From Panagrolaimus kolymaensis (Eukaryota > Nematoda > Chromadorea > Rhabditida > Panagrolaimidae): a DNA stretch of 64,000 bases. A program made the position numbers and the translations under genes. Below the pieces are notes generated by a model. It saw only the letters and a list, made by a program, of their open reading frames with translations, did no database searches and was not told the origin of the DNA. The stretch lies in the NCBI GenBank assembly GCA_028622995.1, contig JAJQJQ010000026.1:1426001-1490000 (forward strand), in the 5' to 3' direction. The first letter of the stretch is position 1; each line of letters begins with the position of its first letter. Positions 1 to 11,702 of this stretch are shown one piece after another.

Positions 1-948
1 TAACCATTGGTCAAGCGTTTGATTTAGCTCTCCAAGTAACTTATATTTAATTTTCTTAGAAGATATTTAAAGCTTTTTTTGTTTCAGGAATATATTGATA
101 AAGAAACAACAAAAGTGGTTCCACCAATAGAAGATATAACACAATTACAAGAAAAAATAAAAAATCTTGAAGCAGAAAATCGTGCATTAAAAATAGAAAA
201 TGATTTTTTAAGGCGTAAATCTGGAATCACAGAAGAATCGCGTCCAGCCTTGCCAGAAACACCCGTTCCTAAACAACCTCCAGTAGGTTATGGTACGACT
301 ATATTGCCTTTAGTTCCTCCACCTGTTGCACCTCGACGTGGTCAAGCTGCTTCAAGAGCACTCATTGATCCATCAAATCCCCTTTTTGATCTTGATTTAA
401 GTGGACCCGAAGTTGGTAGAAAACTTGAAAACTTGCATATTGAAAAAATGGATAATGTTTTTGATGATTCATTCGATCCTCGAGCAGGCGAAAAGAGAGA
501 AGAAAGTAAGCAATAAAAACCTTTTTAAATTTAGCAATCAAAAATAATTTATTTAACTATCATTTTTCATTTTCAGACCATGAATCATTAAAACATCAAA
601 ATAGTGATCCCAATAGTGAAACAGATGATAATATGAAAAATATTTAAGCCATGCTTGCTCAATGTGATTCAAGGTAATATAACTATTTTAAAAAATACGG
701 AACAATGCGAATTTTTTATTGTAAATTCAGATTCACTTTAATCAAAAAAAATTTAGCGAAAAAAATTGATTGATTTTTTCTTGAATTTTTTAATTCTTCC
801 TTTTCTCTTTTTCAGAATTAATGAAATGGGCGGTTTTACAAATCCCCTTGGTAGTGGAAACAACGGATCAAGTCACCATCATAATGAAGATGAATATGTT
901 ATGCCTTCAAGCAGCAACAACAGCAAACATGTAAATGGCAATAAATAA
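1..948 (+). CDS. ced-6: CED-6/GULP engulfment adaptor, 3' part
   Basis: The gene runs in from the left edge. The first exon visible ends the PTB domain (TIGQAFDLALQ, the GULP/CED-6 PTB C-terminal helix) with a donor at 35. The exon from 88 to 505 encodes a leucine-zipper coiled coil (LEAENRALKIENDFL) and then a Pro-rich tail containing NPLFDLDL and FDDSFDPRAG. CED-6/GULP is a cytoplasmic adaptor that couples the CED-1/LRP engulfment receptor to clearance of apoptotic cells; the coiled coil dimerises it. The last exons are ambiguous. A strong acceptor at 576 leads to an in-frame TAA at 645-647, but the family-like C-terminus (MLAQCDSRINEMGG) continues just beyond it into an exon from 816 to 948. 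A 48-nt GT..AG mini-intron ending at 648 would remove the stop. The family call is firm; the 3' structure is inferred. Confidence 0.8.
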
Positions 949-1971
949 TATTAAAAAATTCCTCCATTTGTTTATTTTTGTGTTCACTTATTTTTTTAAA
1001 ACAAAAACCATGCAAAATATTTTAATTTTTTTAATACTGTAATTGTATTTAAATGAAATCAACAACAACAAGGCCTTTTTTATTTTTTAATAATTCTGAA
1101 AATATTTACAGAAATTATTTTTTTCGTTGAATAAAAATTATTTTTATTTTTCACTTTTATACTTTCATGCCCAATCCATCTTTTTTTATTTAGTTAACTG
1201 ATATGAATGAACGCGAAACTTATAAAGCAAAAAAAAAAAATTCTTTTTGTCCTCTCTTTTTTCTCGAAGGTTATCATGTCATAAAATCTTTTTTTGAAGC
1301 AAGGTTAACTTTAAAAAAATGTGATTTGTAAGTGTGATAGTTTTTTGCTTTGAGACGCGCACAATTAAATTAGTTAAAATTAAAGAAAAAAAGAAAGAAG
1401 AAGAGTTGACTCTCGTTGATATTTTTTTTCTCTGTAGCAGCATCAGCAGTAACTAGAGAGTAGCATACCCATTTATGTGTTTTAACTAACTAAAACTTTC
1501 TTTCATTTTTATTTAATTTTTTTTTCTGACAAGTGGATTGTGTTCCACCGTCGTTCAGGTTTTTTCTCTTAGAAACATTTATAAAAAAAGTAAACTTTAA
1601 CTTTTCTTGATTTTTGTTTGATACCACTATGAACCTTTTCTGCTATCTTTGTTGTTATGAATTTTAGTTTCATACAAGATTATTATTTTTGAAAACACAA
1701 TCTTTTTTTAAAAACTTTTACAGTTTAAAAAAATTCGCCCAACTAAAGAAAATGTGAAAATTACGTGCTTCGACTATCTTCCTTGTTCTCTTTGATTTCG
1801 ATTAATTAAATTTGATGTTTTCGTTAGTTTTAGATAATCTGTTTTATTTAAAGTTTTCTTCCTTCTTCATTTTTTGGAGTTCATTTTTAACGACGACGAC
1901 GATTGATTTCCCAAAAAGAAGAACATCTGTTTTCCTTTTTTTGATGTGAAAGAAAAAAAAAAGAAATAAAT
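949..1971. other. Intergenic DNA between ced-6 and STAT
   Basis: About 1 kb of A/T-rich, homopolymer-rich sequence. It should hold the ced-6 3' UTR and the STAT promoter. I see no convincing ORF, RNA gene or repeat in it. Confidence 0.6.
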
Positions 1972-4604
1972 ATGGATCGAATTTTATCACCTCTTCATCC
2001 ACCAGAATTATTAACAGAACCAACCTTGCCTACTTTGCACACACCCGTCAGTTCGCCATTCCATAATCCATTGAGTAATCAATTTTATATTGATACTAGA
2101 AATCTTGATCCTATTAAAGCTTTTATTCAATCTAATCAGGTATGAGTTTTAAAAAAAGTGGCTTCTTTTAAACTTAAATTTTTATTTTTAGCATTGTAAC
2201 GCCATTTTTAATCAGCTAACGGCTGCTAAACATGAAGTTCCTGGAAGGTGTGAAGAACTCAAGCAACTTAATAAAAAGTTTGAAGGTTTGTGGCAATTCG
2301 AATGCTTCTTTAATGATCAATAGCTTTAGAGAGAGCAATTCGTGGAGCATTAATGACTCCAGAAGTTCAACAAATTCATGATTACGCTCAACAATTACAA
2401 AATTATGTTTTTGGTCTTGAAAGTAAAATTGGAAAATTAAAGCTGGTAAAAAATTTTTTGGCATATTTTTATTGTTTTTAATAGCTTTCAACTAAAAAGC
2501 AATTTTAAATTTTTTAGCAACTTATGTCCCAAATTGAAACCTCTCAAAATTTAATGGGTCGAGCTATGCAAATTCTTGTAGCTGAAAAGCTCGTGGATTG
2601 GTTAATTAAACAAAAAGAAATTAGTTGTGGGCCTCGAGCTGCAATTCGAAATCATTATGACCTTCTTGATATCATGGATCAAGAATTTGAAGAATGTGGA
2701 CAACAAATTGCCATTGTATTAAACATTGTTAATCAACTTCACAACATCATCGATAACACAACTCCCGATCTTTTTGGAAGATTGCATAAATCTCGAAATG
2801 ATTTAATTCAAAATACTCGACAATTTGTTTGGCAATCTTTAGTGATTGCTATTCAGCCTCCCGTGGTTCTCGTAAAATGTCGAGGAAGTGATAGTCATCG
2901 AAGCACTCGATTTCCATGCAAAACCGAGCTTCGTTTACTTGGAGGCGAAGCACTTGGAGTTCGATCACAATGTTCAAAAGTTCGGGTGGAAATAATTAAT
3001 GAAGATATGGCAAGAAAAATTCAACAAGATCCATGCCAATCTGCAACCATAGAACAATCATTTCATTTAATTTATAATGAAGCCAAATTTCAAACTGATC
3101 CACCAACTTCTTTGCATATGGCTCCAGTTTGTCGAGCTTCATTTGATCGAATTGTAGGTTTTCAAAAGAGCTTTTAAAAAAAGAAAAAGAAAATTCAATT
3201 TATTTTTTAGAGATTGGTTGAAAATGCTGTTGCAACTAAAAGATCTGCCACTGATAATGGTTGCGATGAAAGAAAAGGCACTCGTCGTTCAAAAGTTTCA
3301 TCTTTGAGATATTATTTGGCTTATCAAGTAAGCAATTTTTTCGGTGTAAAATAAACCTATAATTTTATCTTTTTTTAAGATTGAATTAACTGGTCATCAT
3401 TATATTGAAGTCAGCGGATATAAACTTTCCCTTCCCGTGGCTGCTTTGGTTCATTCTTCCCTTGAAGCTGAAGCTTCACTTTTCTGGAATCGTTCTTTTG
3501 CTGAAGGAGTAAACTTTTTCTTCTTTTTAAGAAGTTTATTTTTTCTATTTTTCCCATATTTTTTTAGACTGGTATCCTTTCGGTTGTCCCTGACAACGTA
3601 TCCTGGGAACGTGTTCGAAATGCATTGAATCTTAAATTTATGTCTCTCATTCAAGAAGCTCAAGATGTCAAAGAATTAACTGTAGACCTTCCAGAACCTC
3701 GAGGCCTTTCAGAAGAAAATCTTGATCATCTTGCGCGGCGACTTTGTGTCATCGATGGAATGGTACATAAAAGAAACTTTTTTAATAAAACCGTCGCCCA
3801 TAAAGAAAATAAGACGCAAGATGGAAGTCCAATACCTTGTGTATTTTATGAATGGTTTTATAAATGTGCTTCCATGGTTAACAAATATATGCAAGAGCAA
3901 TGGAATGATGGGTAAAAATTAAAAAAAAAATTTTTATTTAATTATTTAAAGTGGCTTTGAAAAAAAAAGACTAAACTAAATACAAAACCTAATAATTTTT
4001 TTTCAGACTTATAACAGGTTTTTGTTGTAAAGAAGTTTCTGAACGAAATTTGCGATCGGTTATACAACCCACGATGCTTATACGATTTTCTGATATGGTT
4101 ATTGGATATCTTAAAATAAGTTGTAAACTCCCCGATCATCGAGTGGTACATTATGAAACGGAAGCAGAAAAAATGCCCATTGGCACTTCAATCGCGGATG
4201 CAATTCGATCAAATCCAACTTTTTCATTCATTCAAAATATTTTTCCAAATCGAGTGAGTGAAAAAAAATTATTTAACACCTATTAAAATTAATTCATAGA
4301 ATTAAATACAAAAGGTGCCTCCCGCGTTCTTAATCTTTAGTCAAACGCATAGGACAAAGGAATCGAAAAATATTTTTACGCATGATCAAGTTTTTTCTTT
4401 CTTTTATTCTTTTTCAAGGCTAATCAAAAAAATATAATAATTCACATGTTTCCATGTTTTCAGCGTGTTTCCCTTTTATGGCAAGATCGTGAACGAGTGG
4501 AAGAAACACGGGGAGAAAATTGGAGTTTAGCTATGCCTCCAGGTTATTTTGATACCGTTTATTCACTTGAAAGTAAACCCGTTGCCGCTGTTGATTCCTC
4601 ATAA
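1972..4604 (+). CDS. sta-1: STAT transcription factor (STA-1-like)
   Basis: Nine exons can be placed at 1972-2139, 2192-2285, 2324-2445, 2518-3153, 3211-3327, 3380-3508, 3568-3911, 4007-4253 and 4464-4604. They sum to 1998 nt, or 665 aa plus stop, in one frame. Order: a short N-terminal leader, coiled-coil helices, the STAT DNA-binding domain (QPPVVLVKCRG followed by the RLLGGEALGVR strand), a linker (LPVAALVHSSLEAEASLFWN, SVVPDNVSWERV) and an SH2 domain (EQWNDGLITGF, TMLIRFSD). A tyrosine in PPGYFDTVYSLE near the C-terminus is a candidate phosphorylation site. STATs dimerise through SH2-phosphotyrosine contacts and regulate transcription in the nucleus. There is little room for the vertebrate N-terminal tetramerisation domain, so this is a short STAT like nematode STA-1. 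STA-1 rather than STA-2 is my inference from the overall fit. Confidence 0.88.
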
Positions 4605-6029
4605 AAAAAATATCTTCTTTTTTTCTTATCATTTTTTTGTTTTTTGCTTTTAAAATTAAAAATTTAAATGCGGAATTTGTGTTTATTTTTCCCCTTTTCA
4701 CTTTGATTGCTAATTGCTACTAACAAAATACATTGTAAAAAAATATTGTCTTTAACTCTTTATTAATTTTTTCTTCTTCTCTTATTTTAAAAAAACACAT
4801 TTTAAAATTTTGCAAATGAAAACAAAAGTAAATTTAATAAATAAAAAGAAAAATTAATTTCTATCAAAGCCACATTGCTTTTATTCTTGCTCCCTCTTTC
4901 AAATTATTTTGAAAATCACAGACTTTGATTTGATAGAATCAAACAAAAACAATGGCAGATTGGAGGAGCAAAATAAAAACAAAAAAATGTTAAAGACAAA
5001 AATGAAAAGAAAGAAAAGTAAACGCACAACAAAAAAAGAAAGGAGAATGAACAAATTTTGTGCGAGTATTTTTGCTCATAAATATAAATACAATATTTAA
5101 AAAAAATAAAGTTACCAAAAACAAAAAAAAACAAAAAATGTTCACAATTTTTGCATCATATAAAAAACGATAAGGCACAAATTTATTATACAATTTACAT
5201 TTTTTTTTTGCTTTACAAACCCCGAATGAAAAAGAGAAAAACCAAAAAATAAAAAAGAAACTTGCGGGAAGAAAAAAAAACATTTGCGAAAATAGTCGCA
5301 GAAAATTTTTTTACAAGCAAACAAAATTATAAATAATAATTACATAAGAAAAAAACATAAGACACAAGAAATAAAAAAATGGACAACAAAAGTTTTTCGA
5401 TTTTACTTAAAAAAAGATACTTCGAAGGCTCTATTATTTAATTCATAACTTTACCACTCACTTATAGCGACTTGCGCTAAATTTAAAATAAAAAACTTGA
5501 ATCAAATATTTAAAAAAAGAAAAAGAAATAATAATTATTTTTAAAATTATAATATATAAATATTTTTTAACAAAAATCAGCGGGAAACACGAAAAAAGAA
5601 TTTACACCCTTCAAAAAATAAAATTTTAAAAAATCTGACGTAAAAACTGTTAAAAAGCATTAGAAAAAAAAGTGTAGTCAAAAACGACTGTAAAAAATCC
5701 ATTGAGCATTTTTAGCAAAAAAACAAAATAAATCAAGGCTAGGTGAAACAGGAAAAAGCTGTGTTAGCTTAAAAAATTTAGACGATGAAGGTTTTTTCAA
5801 AAAATAAAAAAACATGAGAGCAAAAATTATTTACAAACAATCAAGAAAAAAAATTGTCATAGAAATTATTTGCGTGCAAAATTAAAAAAGAATTCAAAAA
5901 AAGTCTATGCATTGTTTAAAAGGGGAATAGAAAAAAGTAGGTACATAACATAATGCACTATAAAAATACTTATTCCCCAAAGAAGGCGACAAAAACAAAG
6001 AAAGAAAGAAAAATATGTTTAAATTAAAT
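4605..6029. other. Convergent 3' UTR/intergenic region (STAT and sup-26)
   Basis: 1.4 kb of very A-rich sequence lies between two convergent genes, with several AATAAA-type signals on both strands. Short ORFs here are low-complexity K/F-rich translations of homopolymers and are not supported as genes. Confidence 0.6.
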
Positions 6030-8091
6030 TCACTTTTCAGCAGCTGGCGATGATTGTGGTTTATCATTTACATTCTTTCCGGCTGAATTATTTCCAGAAG
6101 TCGTGCTTGGGGATACTAAACCTTGTCCACCACTTTCTCCATCACCCTCATTTTGTGCATCATCATCATCTTCCTCTTCATCAATTCCATGATGATGTTG
6201 ATGAGCATCTTGTTGTTGTTGCTGTTGTTCAATATGTGTTTGCATTTGATATATTTGATGAGCTGTTTGATAAGGATTTGGTTGTTGTTGACCACCCGTA
6301 AACATCTACAATAAAAACGCTTAATTAAAGAGAGCAAAAAACTCAAAGTACAACAAACCTCTGGAGTCATATATTGTCCTTGGGGAATAAAGGAAGGAAA
6401 AACTTGACCATCCATTTGCTAAAAAAATAAGTAAGGCTATATTAAGACAGCCAATTAAATAAGTTAGCTTACAGTAACATATTGTTGCATATAAGGGCCT
6501 TGAACATATGGCATTGCATAAGGAATAGGTTGTTGGCCATTATGTTGAATGGGAGCGCCACCAGATTCCATTGAAGTTGGCAAATTTTGACTTCCATTTG
6601 GCATAACTTGGTTAAGAGTCATTCCAGCTTGAAATTGATTAGCCAAAGCATTAATATCTCCAGCTGTTTGATAACCCGGATTTGAAGCTAATAAAGATGG
6701 AGGTGGACCAGGAATATATTGTTGATATTGGGCAGCATTAATTGGAAGATATGAAAGATGCTGGCCATTTAAACCATTTGAAAGGAATGCATATGCATTT
6801 TGATTATATGCGGCATTTGGATCATTTTGTCGATTATTTCCATACTAAAATAGAATATGTTTAATTTTTGCATTTTTTTTTGCCAATTTTTATTACCTCT
6901 CTTTGATTTGAAAAGTTATAAAAGCCCAATCCACTTCCTGCATTACTTCGTGGTTTAATTTTTCTTGCACTATCGGCAAATTTAACCAAAAGTGGGTCAA
7001 CATTTTCTTCCAATTGTTTTCCATTAAACTTCTAAAATAAAAAAATTACAGTCATTTTTATTTTATTTTTTTAGGTCGTCATTCATTTCTTCTTTCACAC
7101 TTACCGCAATAATTTTATCGCAACACTCTTTGCTATCCATTCGTGCAAACCCAACTCCACGACTGGTATTATCAGAATTTCTTAATATTCGAGTACTAAT
7201 TACAACCCCTTCTGATTCAAGTAATTCTTGAAGCATATTTTCGCTGTAACTTAATGGAAGATTTGCAATATATAAATTTGTTGGGTCTTGTTCTTGTTGC
7301 TAAAAATATAAAATTAATTAGCCGCATTTTCATAAGCAAATAATATACAAGGAAACAAACTTTGGCCATTTGAGCTTGAATATTATTTTCTGATAAAGAT
7401 TTAACTGCATTATGAGCAGCTTCAGCTGTATCAAAATCAACAAATCCATAACCTTTACATTCACCCGTGGCTTTATCCATAATAGCTTTAGTTGAAACAA
7501 TTTTACCATATGGTTCACATAATTCACGTAATTGATCATCTGTGGTTTCTGGGGCTAAACCGCGAATATATAAATTTGTGTCACTTAATTGAGTATCATG
7601 ACGGGATGTGCGATCAGTATGATATGAGCTTACAGATCCACTGTAACTACTATGTCGTTCACCTCGTGGGGCACCACCACTTCCTCCACGATGATGTTGG
7701 GAATCATGACGGGTTGAACCATAACTATTCATGCTGCTGCTATTATTACCATATGATGATGAATAATTTGATGAGCAACGTTGTTGTCGGCCACCGCCAT
7801 TCGCATGACCACTATTCGAAGAAATTGACTGAAAGCAAAACTAAATGTTTTTTTGTTTAAAAAAATCAATAATTTTAATAACTAAAAGGGAAAAAATAAA
7901 AAAATGCTTACACTTGGTTGTGAGAAAATAGCTGACGTTTGATCTATGCAACCGTTTTGTGGAATGTGCATATAATTTGTTGTCGTTGATGAGGATGATG
8001 TGGCCTGATTATTATTGTTATTAACACCGGTAGAAGAAAAATTTTCTGATACTGCAGGAGGTTGTTCAGCCATCGACGACATTGCACTCAT
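6030..8091 (-). CDS. sup-26: RBMS-family RNA-binding protein (SUP-26-like)
   Basis: Seven exons on the minus strand (8091-7912, 7828-7361, 7299-7105, 7031-6897, 6844-6473, 6418-6359, 6305-6030), all phase 0, give about 561 aa. Two tandem RRMs are clear: RRM1 has [11 protein letters not shown] and RNP1 [11 protein letters not shown]2 has [10 protein letters not shown] and RNP1 RGVGFARM. They are joined by the hallmark linker [14 protein letters not shown] of human RBMS1-3, Drosophila Shep and C. elegans SUP-26. The N-terminus is N/S/T-rich, and the C-terminus is Q/N/P-rich with an acidic tract (DEEEDDDD). Family members bind A/U-rich 3' UTRs and act post-transcriptionally; SUP-26 represses tra-2 translation in C. 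elegans. The start at 8091 is the first Met after an open stretch; upstream Met codons in frame are possible. Confidence 0.9.
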
Positions 8092-11000
8092 TTTACTGAT
8101 AGGTGAAGAAAGATGGTAGTGTGATGATATTATTGGTGGCAGTAAACTTGCAGAAGAAGGAGGAGATAAAAATAATAATAAAGTAAGAGAATAAAATAAA
8201 AATATAATCAATTTAAAACAAAGAAGCAGCGAAATCAGGTGGTTATGGTTTAAGGAAAATTCATGAGCGAGATAATATTCGATCGAAAAATATCAGCTAT
8301 CAATTTTTCCCGATTAACCAAAAAAATAAATGGGGTTGAAATTAGCAACAATAAAAAGAGTCAACGAGAATAAGCTCGCGACCAATGTCGCTTAAAAATC
8401 AACGCGAAGGAGCTCCAATTTCGGTTAACTCTAAAACGATAAACATTTTGATTACTACAAGGATAGCAAAAAACATGGGAGAAAAACAACAACGAAAAAA
8501 AAAACACATGATCCAAGTTATAAGCGCACGCATAAAAACAGCTGACTGACTTCATACGTTGTTGTTTTTTAAAGTCATGTTCATTTTCGAACACAAAAAA
8601 AGAGAAAATAAAATGGACTTTGGCCACAAAAAAATAAATAGTGAGGGATTGATCAAATTTTAAATAAAGGCATATCAAAGGGAAAACAAAACAAATAAAT
8701 GTATATTATAAAAGTTTCTTCTTTTTTTCTACAATCAAAAATAAAAAAATTTCTTATGCGTCCACGTTTTTAGTGAGTGAGAGTATCCGCACACAAACAA
8801 ACACAAACACTACGCTCACATGTGTCAACCGGTGTTATGCGCAGGCAACGCATCGGATCAATCACTGTTGCTGTTGCTGCATTCCTTTTTTTGTGAGAGA
8901 AAGAAATAGAGTTAGAGAGTTTACATTTTTTTAAATACAGCTGATGGATACATACTTATTCTCATTGCAGTTCTTTTTCCAAAAAAGGGGAAATGAGAGA
9001 GATATAAACAAAAAAAAACATTTAGACATATGATAGGAAGGAGGCAATAAGAAAACAAAAAAACAAAACAACATTGCTTATGCGGAGTTGCAAAAATTAA
9101 GGCGAAGAAGAAAGTCAAGTTTTTTGCTGGGGTTGACGACTAGCAAGCATTCCTTTTTTGCTTTTTCCGATCACAGCAAAATAAAAAAAAAAGATTCTTT
9201 TATGTTTTTTTTTGCATTATCGCGCGCCATACTTTTCTTTCATTTTTCAGTTTCATTCTTTCTCGCTACTACCAAACAACACAACAACTTGCTTGCCCAA
9301 GCAAAGCAAGCACGCCGGCAAGCAAGCAAACAAGCAGTAGTTATTCATTGCTCCACAACGCGTTTTTTTTTGTTTTGTTTTGGTTGTGTGCTGCTTGGGT
9401 TTGTTTGAGGGGTTAAAAGAAAGAAAGAGCGCTGCTGGTGGTACACCACCATATGAAAAAATAAGGGCAAAAAATAAAATAAAAGCGCACGAGGCATCAT
9501 CATCTGATGGGTGGCAAACATCAGCTGAAGAAGAAGAAAAAAACTCTTTTTTTCTTCTCCAATGCAATGCTGCAGTCAGTCGTTGGGTCCGATGATGATG
9601 ATGATGCACCTCACCTCGTACGTATAGTCATCGTCCACATCCATCCAAATGCACAGCTGAGTTGAGCGGGAAAAAATGAAGGAAAAACAACAACGCGCTG
9701 AAATTGCGCGCAAAAAAATAAAAAAAATAAATGTACGCTGCTGACTTGCATTTTTTTCTTCTTCAAAAAATGTTGAGCTTTTTTCTCTACCAAAAAAACA
9801 CCGACGTTGTGTTGCTTTTGAACGTTTTTGAATGATGCCTGACTACTCGGTGTTGTTTTTTTCCCGGCTGCTGTAAATGTTTTAAAAAAAACATACAGGA
9901 AAAAGCCTATCTTGTGCACACTAAATGAAATTATCACCAGGTGAAAAAGCATGGATTAATTACCAAAAAAGGAATTATTTAAAAAATAAAAAATAATTTC
10001 CATTTTAAAAAGGTAAATGTCTCAATGTCAATGAAAACCTTTTCCATGAATTTTATTTTGGAAAGAAAAAAAATTACAGCAAAAATATTTTGTTTTAAAA
10101 AAATAGAAAAACTATTACTTAAAAAAATGAAAATAAAATTTATTAAAAGTAATAATACCTTTGGATAAAACGTAGCTTAAAAGAGGATAAAAATACAATA
10201 TTCAAAACAAAAAAAGCTACTTTTAAATGACAGGAAAAAAGGCATAAAAAAAATAAGTCCAAATCGTGGATGAAAAAGCATAAAAAAACGAACAATTATA
10301 CTATCTTTGTAAAAAATATTTAAAAAGAGAAGCTGCGGAACGCCGCCCTCTCTCTTGCTTGCGGTTTCTTTCTTCCTATTCGTTTTTTTTTTGCGTTTAA
10401 AAAAAGTGAGCAAAAAGACAGAAGAAGAAAAAACGAATGATGACCATTGTAAGAAAAAAAAGAAGTGATGTTGGCTCGATGCCAAAAAAGAATTTAAATG
10501 AGGAGATGGTGTCCTTTTCACCTTTGATGGTGGTGTTTGTTGCTAATAATATTTATTTTTTTGACGATGTCGATGGCGATGATAAGGAAAGTTAAAAAAC
10601 AATGTGTTTTTGGTGGTGTGTTTGCTTCCATTTTTTACTTCTCTTCAAAAAATGCACATGAAGCAACAAAAAAAAATGTCAAGAAAAAATTGATGCAGCA
10701 TGGAACTGCTAATTTTAACCAAATATAAAAATGGACAAAAATCTAAATCGCACATTAATGGTGGTGACTTTTTTCTCTCTTTTTGGTAGTTTCAAATAAA
10801 AATTCGATTAACACCTAAATATTTTCGAGCAGAGCATCCATTTATGCACGCACAAAAATAAGGGAAAAATACTTTCATGAAGACGGATCATCGCAGCAAA
10901 AAAAAAACATGAAAGTCGATCGCAATTCGCGATGACAAAAGTGATACACAAACAGAATTTATTCGTTCTCAGCCGCATCAGCACATTCCTGAACGCATAA

Positions 11001-11702
11001 ACAAGTGAAGTGGCAAACAACGCAAATTTGATATACACAAAAGAAAAAGAATAAATTTCAAAAAAAGAAGCAAAAAGGAATGCGATTAATAAATTTTATT
11101 TTAGATCAAAAAAGTGTAAATTGCGCAGAAATAAAATGAAGTGAAAAATAAAAATTCGGAGAGATTTTTATTTTTGGATTAATCGATTTTAAAGAAAAAG
11201 AAGGAAGAAAAAAAATGAAGGTGAAGATGATCAGCAGCAACAACAGCAAGAGTGACGCGAAATTTAAAAAAAGTAGTTTAATGAAAAAACTATTCTATAT
11301 TTTTATTTTTTATTTTGCAGCAGCTCCGATCATCATTCATCCTTCAAAAACATTATATTGCAAAAAAAGGAGAGAGATTTCTTTTTTTCTGCAAAAATAA
11401 AAAAATTTAAACTGTTGAACAGAAAATGAATAAAGACAAATTGAAAGAAAGGAGAAAAAAAATATTGACTTTTATTTATTGCACGTGATCTCTTTTTTTT
11501 CCTTTAACAAAAAAATATATGGATACTTTGTTTTTAAAAAGGGTAAAAAACATAAATAAATTAATCTAATAAATACTGTATTTTTTTTTTGATTAATATA
11601 ATTTTAAAAAAATAATAATAAAGATGAGGTTTTTTTGAGCTGTGAATTTAAATTAAAAAAAAAAACACAAAAAAAATCAAAAATTATTTTGTTTGTTTGT
11701 GA
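8092..11702. other. Long non-coding stretch upstream of sup-26
   Basis: 3.6 kb without a supportable gene. It is rich in A and T homopolymers, with a GCAAGCAAGC-type short tandem repeat near 9296-9335 and several CA/CAACAA tracts. It probably contains the sup-26 5' UTR/promoter and the 3' UTR of the membrane protein further right. Apparent ORFs at 8361-8678, 9253-9609 and 10177-10521 are F/S/K-rich and lack domains or codon structure. Confidence 0.5.

Noticed and set aside
4909..5324. K-rich and F-rich ORFs in the STAT/sup-26 intergenic region
   Set aside because: Homopolymer translations in convergent 3' UTRs, no domains.
6050..6415. His/Leu-rich ORFs opposite the last sup-26 exons
   Set aside because: Shadow frames of the CAA/GAT repeats in the real minus-strand coding sequence.
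9253..9609. 118-aa minus-strand ORF with Cys/Leu repeats
   Set aside because: It reads through a GCAAGC tandem repeat and poly-T; no splice context or family features.
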